Made by a program: the position numbers and the translations under genes
From: Tupaia tana
Taxonomy: Eukaryota > Chordata > Mammalia > Scandentia > Tupaiidae
Direction of reading: 5' to 3'
DNA: 64,000 nt
Assembly: GCA_026018925.1 (NCBI GenBank)
Contig: JAKSZU010000020.1
Span: 42,129,102-42,193,101, forward strand
Notes under the pieces: generated by a model
What the model was told of the DNA's origin: nothing
Databases searched by the model: none
The model's input: the letters and a program-made list of their open reading frames with translations, nothing else
Shown: positions 12,445 to 23,300 of the stretch, piece by piece
Position numbering within the stretch: the first letter of the stretch is position 1
Layout of the letters: the number at the start of each line of letters is the position of its first letter

Positions 12445-12550
12445 TTGTCATCCTCACCACACGGCAGAGAAACCAAGACTCAGAGAGGTCCTCCAACACG
12501 GCAGAGCTGGCAGCTCGGCAGGGCCACGTTCAAGCCCAGATCCGTCCCAC
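12445..12550 (-). mobile_element. MIR fragment
   Basis: The reverse-strand MIR core is visible: gaaaccaagactcagagagg followed by ggcagagctggcagc and caagcccagatcc. Confidence 0.6.
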
Positions 12551-12627
12551 TCCCAGCTCCCTCCTGCTCCCGAGGTCCCGTGTGAGGCGACATGGGCATC
12601 AAGCAGGATGCCTCAACCTTTATCTTA

Positions 12628-12862
12628 CTTGCTTTTGCTAAGGGTACATGCATTCACCAGAAAGACAGGAGAGAGAGCGGGACAGTGAGCAATCACCCCC
12701 GGGGTTGCCCGCACCACAGCCCCTTCCCCATTCCCCTCTCAAGATCTTGGGCGTGCAGGTACGTGCACCTGGTGTGATTTTTCAAACTGCTCCCCAAGAC
12801 TTGTGCGGCACAGCTGGCCCTGGGTTCCGGCTACCTGAACCACCATGCCACCAGCTGGCCCT
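12628..12862 (-). mobile_element. tRNA-SINE, diverged
   Basis: ctaagggtacatgcattcac through caccatgccaccagctggcc. Confidence 0.65.
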
Positions 12863-13099
12863 CTCTGACCCTTTGTGAGTATACAGAGTGCTCCAGCCAC
12901 TAAGCCTCAAGACTCCTGCTCACCCTCCTGAACGAGCACCTGGTTTTCTCCTAGCAGACAAGGTCTCTGGGTCTACAGCCGCACACTCAAGCAGGTGGAG
13001 AGGAGACTCAGGTTAGAAGAGGAAGCTGTTGCACCCCAGACCCACAGCCCTCCCCTCGTGGAGAAGTGACCCCAGTGCCCTGCCCCCAGGCGGCCCCTC

Positions 13100-13345
13100 A
13101 CAAACATCCAGAGAGGAGAGTGCCTACTTTCATACAAGGGCCACTTGTGGTTTCCCTCCCACACAACGCACCCTTTGGGCGGGCCTTTCAGCTACTTCTC
13201 ATAATGCAAATGACTCGGGTTTCTCTGGCCAAGTGATCCAGGAGCAGAGTGCGTCTTCCTGGTGCTCCAGCTCCTGCTTTCAGAAGCCCCAGCTGTCGAA
13301 GCCTTCCCGACGCCGAGCAGCACCCCTGGGCAGGCTCCCCTCGCC
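13100..13345 (+). promoter_or_regulatory. LAMP3: LAMP3 proximal promoter and 5' UTR region
   Basis: Unique, moderately GC-rich sequence immediately before the LAMP3 ATG. It holds a GC box (GGGCGGGCC, 13177-13185) and a perfect octamer ATGCAAAT (13204-13211), the Oct-1/Oct-2 recognition sequence. No TATA box and no clear ISRE (tandem GAAA) is visible, although LAMP3 is interferon-inducible in human. The transcription start cannot be fixed from sequence. Confidence 0.5.
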
Positions 13346-13394
13346 ATGGCCAGGCAGCTCTCTGCAGTGGCCACGCTCTTCCTGTCCCTGGCCG
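13346..13394 (+). CDS. LAMP3: LAMP3 coding exon 1 (signal peptide start)
   Basis: Codes residues 1-16 ([16 protein letters not shown]) plus the first base of codon 17. The ATG sits in a good initiation context (cgccATGG). The donor GTGAGT follows at 13395. The hydrophobic run is the first half of the signal peptide and closely follows the human LAMP3 N-terminus. The intron interrupts codon 17 after base 1 and exon 2 completes it as valine. Confidence 0.95.
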
Positions 13395-16300
13395 GTGAGT
13401 GACAACAGGACTTCCACAGTGGTCCCATGCTTGGTCTTCTTAAATCTAAATGCATTTTGGTGCCCCTGACCAAGGGGAGACGGGATGGGTGGTAGACATG
13501 GCTTCTCGCTACTGTGGCTACTGTGCGTGTTCATTCCAGATTCCCCTCCCAGTCTGCACCCTCCCTGTCTGTCCGCGCCCTTCCCGTCTGTCCGCGCCCT
13601 CCCTACCTGCACAAGTGTGGAACACACTTTGCTTTTTCCCAAAGGTTTTCAACATTCGGCCCTGTTTGGTTTGAGTTAGGGAGGTTAGATGTCAACCCAA
13701 AAAGACAGTGACACTTTCCCTGGATCCCAAGTGACTCTGGGCACCAGGTCGAGGAGAGTTTGCAGAGACCACTCAGATTGCAGAGATGAGAACTCAGCCA
13801 GGGACTAGAAAGGGGGCTGTGGCTTTGTTCCCTGGGAAAGCAGCTGTGTCTTATTTCCTAGTTCTCTCTTTCTCCATGGGAAGTGCTGCGCTTATAGAAA
13901 CAGTGAGCGGTCCAGGTGTGTACGATGTGGTCTGATAAGCTGCCTGTTTCAGAAAGGTGTGAGCGGCCCATCAAGATGGTTCACCATCTTTGGTTTATCT
14001 TTATTATCTTTGTGCGCTGTGCGCACACTCGGTCGCTGGGTGTCAGGACAGCTGTTGTTATTATTTTTCACTTTTGCCACAGGGCACATGTGCCCACTGG
14101 AGAGAGACAGAGGAAAAGAGAACTCAGCACCCAGGGAGGACCACGTGCAGCCCCTTCTCCCTTCCCCAGTCTCCTTTCAGGATTTGGGGCACACATGTTC
14201 AGGTGTGCCCAGCGTGTTTTTCAAGCTGCTGAGCCTGGGACTCGAATCACAGTCAGCCATGTGGTATCCAGTGTCTTAACCGCCATACCAGCTGCTGGCT
14301 CCGTCAAGACTTCTTTCTGATTCCATTTTACTTCAGATCTGAGATACTTCCTGGAGACAGGACTCACCACGACTGCCTCACCTCTCAGCATTTTCTCCTA
14401 GGACACGGGGCTCTTGGGTGCCACTGCTGTTCCTGCCATCGGGTCTGTCAGTTCATTCACAAGCCTCCTAGAACTGTGGCTCTCGTGCGTGTGCGCAACC
14501 GCACGGCTCCTGCCCTGTGCACACTCAGGCGGGCCCTTTGGCTGTCAGGACAGCTGTGCACACTCGGGTGGGCGTGGCCTTTGGTTGTCAGGACAGCTGT
14601 GCACGCACACTAGGGCGGGCACGGGCCCTCTGGCTGTCGGGACAGCTGTGTGCACACACTCTGGCGGGCATGACCCTCTGGCTGTCAGGACAGCTGTGTG
14701 CACACTCGGGCTGGCCCTCTGGCTGTCGGGACAGCTGTGTGCACACTCGGGCTGGCCCTCTGGCTGTCGGGACAGCTGTGCACACTCGGGCGGGCCCTCT
14801 GGCTGTCAGCTGTGCACACTCGGGTGGGCCCTCTGGCTGTCGGGACAGCTGTGCACACTCGGGTGGGCCCTCTGGCTGTCAGCTGTGCACACTCGGGCGG
14901 GCCCTCTGGCTGTCAGCTGTGCACACTCGGGCTGGCCCTCTGGCTGTCAGCTGTGCACACTCGGGCGGGCCCTCTGGCTGTCAGCTGTGCACACTCGGGC
15001 GGGCCCTCTGGCTGTCAGCTGTGCACACTCCGGCAGGCCCTCTGGCTGTCAGGACAGCGGTGCGCGCAGTGCGGCTCCAGCGAGGCTGTCTCCTCCTGTG
15101 CTCCGCTTGGGAACCATAACCTCATGCTCCTTGGGGAACGGGAAATCAGCATTACCTTTGCGAGGTGCTCAGGGTAGAGCCTGCCTCAGAAAGGCCTATC
15201 GTGCCCGTCGATGAGTGCGGCTGGAGCCGAGGCAAGGCCCCGCTGGTGGGGAATGCCCAGAGAACAGGTCCGTGCCCCTGCGTGGTCACTGGCTTTCCCA
15301 GGAACTGGGCATGACTCCTCCCTCAGCTCCTCCCAGTGGCTGCAGGGAAACCAAGCCCAGCCTTTGCCCCTCCCTGTGGTCTAGAGTCCCAGCAGCAGGC
15401 CCAGGCTGGGGCCCGGCTGCCGTCCCCTGAGCTCTGCTGAGGAGAAGCCGTGCGAGGCAGCGGGGCTGGCCGGCCCGTGTGATGCCAGTGCACGTGTGGG
15501 CTCTCTTTCCAACAGAGGACTGAGGCAAATTCTGGGCCACGTCCCAGATCTCGAGCTTCTGGCCATCGCCCTCTCCGGGGGTCTCAGGCAGACCCGCGAC
15601 CTTGACTTGACCTCCAGGAGCCAGAGGTCCTATTCAGAAACCGGCCGGTTTGACAGGTGGTCACATCCTGTGGTCGCATACGTAGGTTTGGTACAACAGG
15701 CCTGTTCTGCGGCTCCTAGGACCTCACGCTCATGAGCTCTCTGGCGCCGGCATGCCCAGCGGGCAGTTCTGCATGGCTCATCCCTGCAGGGCGAGGGCGA
15801 GGAGGGCCGGGCGCAGAGGGGAGTCCCAGGCCTGCGTTCCAGGCGGCCCCTCTGCAGCACCTGCGAACTCAGAGCTTCCCACGCAGTCACCGCCAGCCCA
15901 GCGGCTGGCCACCACAGTCCTCGCCCCACACACGGCCACCCCCACCCACCCGACTTCCCGCACAGCACAGCCCTCGGGCGAGTCTCGGCCTCACACGCCT
16001 CTGTGTTTACCCACCGAGAGGCGCTGCCTGCGGCTCTGCGTTAAAGTCCGTGTGAATACGGGCAAAGGTTCCGATGGAGCTTAGCGTTTCATACACTTTT
16101 CACCATCGCCCTTCCCGCGCCCCATGTTTGAATCCACAAAGCAGAGTGGGGGCCAGTTTCTCGCAGTGGCCCACCCCTCCCGCTGTCTGACCCGGACACT
16201 CCACGCGAGTGCACAGCAGCCTTCGGAAGGAGGGAGGCGAGAAGGGACAGGGAGAATGGAGCGCCAAAATAAGAACAGAAACCGAACCTAGCCCTCCAAC

Positions 16301-17337
16301 GCCGAGCCCCTCTCAGCGCTCCCCCCTCAGGCCACGATGACAGCAAAGGCACTTTTCCCAAGAGCCCAAGCACGGCACCTTCACGCAGGCGCAGAGCACC
16401 CACTGGCCCTGACCAAAGTGTGACCGAAGGCGACCGGGCGCGTTCTGCGGGGAGGGGGGAGGCAGGAAGGGTGGATAAACAGGGCCGGAAGACATTCCTG
16501 CTCAAAGCGGAGGGCTTACGACGCATCTTCAGGAAAGCTCCTCTTCTACAGAGGGGGGGAAATGCAGTGCAGCAAAGTACCCCCTGGAGACCTGCCTGAC
16601 TCACGCACCAGGCGCGCCCGGGGGTGTTAGCAAGGGTGTACTTATGTCCCAGGAGAACAAAACACAAGTGCTTCCCAGGTCCCGTAGCACGCGCTGCTCG
16701 TCAGCACGGGCTCTTCCCAGAACCCACACCTGGGAGTGAGCCTCTCCCCATGATGACAATGTGAGCTGGTGTTTTTTCTAAGCAGCCGGCAGCTCGGATC
16801 TACCCATGTGATTTGTGGAAGTCACCCTTAAATAGCAGTCAGCCGCTACTTCTATTGTGAAACAGAGTGTCTTTCTCTAAGCTCTACAATGTGGATGTAA
16901 AGATCCCACATAAAGTGATTTTTTTTTTTTTTGAAGAGGTTTTTGCTATAGGGCGCATGCACTCGCCAGACAGACAGAGAGAGACAGAGACAGAAAGTGA
17001 GAAATCACCCCCCAGGGGAGATGGCCACACCGCAATCCCTTCTCCTCCATTCTCCTCTCGGGATCGTGGGCACGCACGCACACGCACCCAGCGTGAGTTT
17101 AAGCCACTGGGTCCGGGACTCGAACCGCAGTCAACTACGTGGGAGTCCAGCGACATAGCCATTACGCTAACTGCTGGTCCCATATAAAGTGATTTTATGA
17201 AGAGTTATTTTATAAAGTAAATCTAAATCCCATAAAATCTACAACTCTCCAGTTCCATACGTTTAATGTATACAAATGAGTATTTTAGATACAAAAAAGG
17301 CTCTTTAAGTGATTTGAAGTAACTTAATGTCATTATA

Positions 17338-17376
<39 letters not shown>

Positions 17377-20300
17377 GTATATATATATTTTTTTTTTTTT
17401 TGGCTGTAGGGAGTGGGAGTGTATACTTGCTGGAGAGAGACAGACAGAGGGAAACTGAGAAATCATACCCCAGGGAGATGGTCATGCCACAGTCCCTCCT
17501 CCATTCGCCTCTCAGGATTTGGGACACACATGCACATGTGCCTGGCGTGTTTTTCAGGCTTCTGAATCTGGGCCTTGACTGAGGAGTCAGTCATGTGGGA
17601 TCCAGCACCTTAATCACCATGCCACTTGCTGGCCCCCAAAGCTTTTTCAACTAGTGCCCAGACCAGCAGATGACATAATGGTTACAGTGCTGGGTGTTTT
17701 ACAGTCGACCGCAGTTCGAGTCCTGGACCCGGTGGCTTGAAACACGCTGGGCGCATTAGTTTAACTTTTTTTTTGAGAGAGAAAGATTTTTGCTATAGGA
17801 TGCATGTGCTCACCAGAGAGACAGAGAGACAGAGAGACAGAAAGTGAGAAACCACCCCCAGGAGGAATGCCACACTGTAATCCCTTCTCCACTCTCTTGG
17901 GCTTTTGGGCATGCCAAATGCTGGTCCCCAGCCTGTTTATTTTCAGTTGCCAGAGGGCACATGCACTGCTAGAGAGGCAGAGTGGGAGGAAGCACCTCCC
18001 AGTCAGGCGTGGTCACGCTGCAACCCCTCCTCCTCCATTTCTCCTGCCTTTTGGGCTTTGGGACACGCATGCACAAGTGCCTGGCATATTTTCCAAACTG
18101 CCAAGGCCAGAATTCAAACCCTGTGGCCAGCCACGTAGGATCAGGCTCTCTTAAGCATAGGCCATGGAGCCAGCCCTCACCCGTCCCGTTTGCCTGAGCA
18201 CTGTGCACACAGGCCGTGAGGGTAAAGACGCACACAGTTCCCACCTTCAGGTTGCCCTTTTTTTTTTTTTTTAATTCTATGAACAAGAGAGACAGGAAGA
18301 CTCCAACGGAGTCTTGACGCCACGATCCAGCCCAACCTCCAGCTAGCCCATGTGCACCAGGCTGGAACCAGGAGCCTTCCCAGGTGGGCCTGCCTCACAG
18401 AGCTGCATTTGTCATTGCTTTTCATCTAAGGGGAGAGGCTAGCCAACAAATAGCCCATTAACGTTCAGACAAGGATGGTATTCGGCCGATACCCGGCCAG
18501 GCTGCTCATTAGGTACTTAGGTGCCACCCCATATATAAATTACAAGTTGTGATTAATACGGCCAAGGTAATGAATGTAACACTGCAATGGAGAACTATGG
18601 GAGAAGAGTTTATAACAAACACACAAACAAAACGCAGGGTCTCGTGGTGCCATCTCTGCCTTAACCTCCGAAGTCCCCGGGATTACAGCGCACGCCCTGT
18701 GCCCAGCCTTTAGGCGGGCCTGGGACTCCAACACGGGCCCCCGTGTGCTCCCAGGCAGTGGGGCAGTGTCTCGCCGCGTGCGTCCTGGTAGCCGAGAGGC
18801 TAGAGAAGACCCCGAGGAGCTGGCACTCCACCCTCAGCGTGAAGGACAGCCACCACAGTACCAGCGCAGTTACGGCTTGATTTCCTCCCTCGGCTCGGAA
18901 GGGTGCAGCCACCTGAGAAGCTCAGGGAGGAAAGGACAGAAACTGGCCTACAGCGAAACCGGAAGGGGCTGTGGGACCGGAAGTGCGTCTCCCGTCCGCG
19001 GGGGCAATTCAGCACAGACGGCTGCGCGCGTGGCGAGGATGTGCAGGAAGCATTCATGCATCGGATCAGGGTTCGGACCAGGTGACCCCTCAGACTCCGT
19101 CCACGGCTGGGATGAGCTGACTCCGGGAAACGACGCAGCTCTATGTGAGTCTTAATTATTCTGCTGCCACCACTGCCAGGCCGCCACAGCAGCTGCGCCG
19201 GAAACACGTGGGCTTTTTGGAGAGGTTTTGCTATAGGGCATGTGTGCTCGCCAGACAGACAGAGAGAGACAGAGAGACAGAAAGCAAGAAATCACCCCCC
19301 AGGGGAGATGGCCACGCCACAATCCCTTCTCCTCCATTCTCCTCTTGGGATGTTGGGCACGCACGCACACGCGCCCGGTGTGAGTTTAAGCCACTGGATC
19401 TGGGACTTGAACCATGGTCCGCTACATGGGAGTCCAGCGACATAGCCATTACGCTAATTGCTGGTCCCCAGAAACATGCTTTTATGTCAACCGTCTAGAT
19501 TCACATTTGGGGGTAGGAAATGCGGAGACACTGACACCTAGACCTGGCCAGCACGATCCCTTCGGTGTGTGTTACTAACCCGCCCACACACAAGGAGCCT
19601 GGCAGCAGACGAATATCTGCCGTGTAGTCACAACCCTGTAAAACGCGGTGTGCTGGTTAAGGCACCGGGTCTCACGTGGCTAACGGAGCAGTTCAGTCCC
19701 CGACCTGATGGCTTGAAAATATGCCGGGCGGATATGTGTGCATGCTCAACATGCCTGAGGAGAGCGGAGAAAGGATTGTGGTCTGGTCCTCTCCCCAGGG
19801 AGTGATTTCTCTGCCTGTCTTTTTCCAGAGAGTGCAGACACCCTGTGGTAAAAAATCCAAAAAATAAACAAACACAACCGAAACAACAAAAAACACGTAT
19901 GCAATGGAAATATTACAATTGTCACCCAGTGCTGAAATCCTTGGAAATCTTCATTTGAGTGTGATAGCCTTGTATGTTTCCCCAAATTCTAAAACTGTGC
20001 ACGTTGTTTTGTTATAAGCAAACATTAAAATTAGAACAGGGGAATGTCCTTGTACCCAATATTTAATGTTTCTGTTTCCCAATTTGCAGTAATTTTGCAT
20101 GACGGCCATCCTCTAAGAGCAAAAGCCTTTCCTGAAGACAGAGGCTATCTTCAGCCTACGGCAGCACCAACAGCACAGGCCCCAGCAAAACTTCTCCTGC
20201 ACCCCGCGGACCAAGGGCCGGACAGCACTTTAGAAGCAAGATCAGCAGATGGTTACATCACCTCCCAAATAGCTGCCACGACCTCCGACTCTGAGAACCC

Positions 20301-23300
20301 AACGACACTCACAGTCACAACTCCAACAACTGCCCCAGGAACTGCAAAAGGCACCCCATCCACCAACCCAGTTACCCTCACCCTAGTCTCAACCCAGGCC
20401 TTACCCAACAACTCACACACAACTCCAGTGACTGCAGCTACAGTAGGCCCCAGCTTAGCGCCTCATCCGCAGCCACCCACCGTCACCCCACCAGCCCACA
20501 CAACAGGGACTAGCCCGTCAACTCTCAGCTACACAACTGGGAAAACCACCCAACTTAGCCACCAGACTACCCCTCTGACATCACATAAAGGCACATCCAG
20601 TCAGAAGCCGATACCCACTCATGCCCCAGGAACGACAGCTGCATACAGTGCCACCCACACAGCCTCGCCTGCCACTGCAGCTCCTGGGCCCACCCTAGCA
20701 CCTCGGCCGTCATCTGCCAGGATCGGAGTTTATCAAGTTCTGAACGGAAGCAGACTCTGTATAAAAGCAGAGATGGGGATACAGCTGATCGTTCAAGACA
20801 AGGAGGCCGTAAGTTGGGACCACAGTACCGTTGTACTGTTTTTTCAAAAAGTTTGAGAGTGAGGCCAGCAGCTGACATAGCATTTATGTCCCGGGACTCC
20901 CATATGGCTGACGGGTTTGACTCCCAGACACAGTGGCTTGAAATTCACATTGGGTGCCTGTGCGTGTGCCCGAGATCCTGGGAGGAGAATGGGGAGAAGG
21001 GACTGAGGCATGGCCATCCCCACTGGGGAGTGATTTTTCACTTCCCCTCTCACTGTTTCTGTCTCTCTCTGGCTCTGCCTGAGGGTGAAGAGATAGGGTA
21101 ACCCCAAGGGGAAGGGCGTGGACTCAGAAAGGACAGACAGATAAAAGCTGCGGTCAGTCCGCAGACTCCAAGGGGAAGGGCGTGGACTCAGAAAGGACAG
21201 ACAGATAAAAGCTGCGGTCAGTCCGCAGACTCCTCTCTGCTGGCGAATGCGAATGGGCAGCCCAGAGCCATTCTGTGCGCATTCTTCTACAGGAGAGTAG
21301 AGCTCTTCAGCTCTGCAAGCCCTGGGGGCCTTCTCTGGCTGAGGCTCGGTCTGTGAAGCCCAGGAGTAGAGTATGTCTCTGTTTGGAGCTTTCCCAGGCC
21401 CTGGAGCAAGGCTGCACCCACTTTAAGGTGCTCCCTGCCGCTCTCCAGCAAGTGTATGTGCCCTAAGGCAAAAACCTCTAAAAAAAAGTGTGAGGGCCAG
21501 CCCACGGTCGGTGAAGAAGGGCCCTGGATTCCAGCGGACAGCTCTGTAGTTAGAGTCCTGAACCCGATGGCTTGAAAAACATGCTAGGTGTGTGTGCATT
21601 CCTGCCAAAATCCCAAGAGAAGGGATTGTGGTCTGTGGTCACCCCCCTTGGGGTACTTGCTTGTCACCTCATCCCCTTCTTTGGCGAGCGCAGATGTCTT
21701 ACAGAGAAGAAAAGTTCCGGTGGAGTCTGCTGGCTAGAAACAAGCATTCCCCGTGGCCTGTGCCTGTGCGTCAGTAAATGGCTACGAGCTCGTCACTCTC
21801 CACTCAAGGACGAGTGTGTTTTAGCACGTCTGAAAACACGCTAACGGCCACTGTTTGGAGAGAGGAAAGCCGCACAGTCTAGACGTGCCCACCCCTCGTC
21901 CTCGCCCACCTGGGCAGAAGGGGGGGATGGCTCAGTGCTGACCGCCCCGGCCCTGCCAAGCCTCAGCTCCCTCCCTGTGAAATCGGAAGTTGGAACTAGC
22001 TGGTCCGTGTGGTGCCAAGCAGTGTGCGACGAATACGAAGGTCCAGATGAATGAAAACACCGAGGGAGGGGGTGCGGTTGCATTTACTAAAGGAACCGCT
22101 GTACTGTAATATTCATTTTCTTGCAGCTTTTAATGACTTCAATAAAACTTCTGCATTCAGGTTTTTTTTTTTTTTGGAGAGATTTTTGCTGTAGGGCGCA
22201 TGTGCTCGCCAGTCAGACAGAGAGAGACAGAGAGACAGAAAGCGAGAAATCACCCCCCAGGGGGGATGGCCACGCCGCAATCCCTTCTCCTCCATTCTCC
22301 TCTTGGGATCTTGGGCACGCACGCACATGTGCCTGGCGTGAATTTAAGCCACCGGGTCCGGAACTCAAACCGAGGTCGACTATGTGGGAGTCCAGCGACA
22401 TAGCCATTACGCCAACTGCTGGTCCCCTCCATTCAGGTTTTTACTGCAGAGAGGGTACCTCTGCAAGCAAGCCCTTCTTCCTCCATAGTAGCTGTCAACA
22501 TAAATTTAAATACCACACAGCTTGTTGGAACAGCCCGGCCTGGAATTACCCTCCAGGAGCTCCTGTCTGTGAGGGCACCCCTTCAAGAAAACTTTTGAAA
22601 TCGCAGTTTGGCAATGAGAGCTGGCAGCCGGGGTCTTTTCAGTGCCCTGTGTCAGGCTCCCTTCCTAGTCCCCTTGCTGGGGTCTCCTTCCGCGTCTCAC
22701 TGAACTGATCTGTCTCATCTGCTTTAGGCTTCCTCACCTCAGAGATACTTCAACATCGAACCCAATGCAACCCGAGCCTCTGGGCACTGTGGCTCTCGAA
22801 GGTCCCACCTTCTCTTGCATTTCCAGGGCGGATTTGTGAACCTCACATTCACCAAGGTGAGACCTGGGCTCCTTCACTTCCCTTCTCATCCGGGCACTGG
22901 GGGGGCAGTCCCACACGCAGCTGGAGTCCCAGCAGCCACGGCTCTCGCAGCCTTTGGGTGGCGGCTGGTAAGAGCAAGGGTGGGGGTGGGAGGTTTGCTC
23001 CGCATGCAGCCAAGGAAGGCCCGAGTGCCCCATGGGGGTCCTTGGCCTCTGGGGAACCAAGCCACTGTGCCCTTTGCGAACCGTGTGAAGGAGGAAGTTG
23101 TCCAGGTTACGGACGCGTAGAAAGTCCCAGTGGACACCACAAAGAAACAGGCTTGGTTATTCTAAGACCAAAATCAAATGTCAGAACAGGTCCTTTCCAA
23201 CCACGGCAGGCACAGTGGGAAACTAACCAGGCACTGGGTTTTCCAGACCACCTCGGAAGACGTCGAGGTCAGACGTGAACTTGACTGTGTTACTCGGTCT

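Larger units (their letters stand above)
49..13099. other. Interval upstream of LAMP3 (expected MCF2L2 3' flank)
   Basis: By mammalian gene order the 3' end of MCF2L2 should precede LAMP3. I see no exon I can assign to it. AATAAA-type signals on the + strand occur at about 3073, 4173 and 9020. Contents: SINEs, a CpG-rich block (6150-7025), a T/A-rich tract (7027-7770), old L2/MIR/L1 pieces, and a TMA7 retrocopy. Stretches 300-2300, 2480-4280 and 5100-6100 are unique sequence without a supportable gene. Confidence 0.5.
13395..20089 (+). other. LAMP3: LAMP3 intron 1
   Basis: 6.7 kb. Holds the 34/39-bp minisatellite (14516-15062), seven tRNA-SINE copies or pieces, a TG/TA microsatellite at 17337-17390, a 7SL-like fragment near 18640-18735 and another SINE-like minus-strand element at about 18250-18430. 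The stretch 15070-16900 is unique-looking, with no exon I can support. Confidence 0.85.
20809..22727 (+). other. LAMP3: LAMP3 intron 2
   Basis: 1.9 kb. Contains three SINEs (20860, 21490 and 22161), a SINE tail fragment at 21430, and a perfect 64-bp tandem duplication at 21104-21231. 21690-22150 holds nothing recognisable. Confidence 0.85.

Noticed and set aside
14414-15214. A 266-residue open frame with repeated Cys/His-rich units, plus overlapping 200- and 159-residue frames
   Set aside because: It is the translation of the 34/39-bp minisatellite, open in three + frames at once, within a LAMP3 intron.
20044-20856. A 270-residue single-exon reading of LAMP3 exon 2 starting at 20044
   Set aside because: The part before 20090 is intron (pyrimidine tract and AG) and the part after 20808 is past a perfect donor; the real start is in exon 1.
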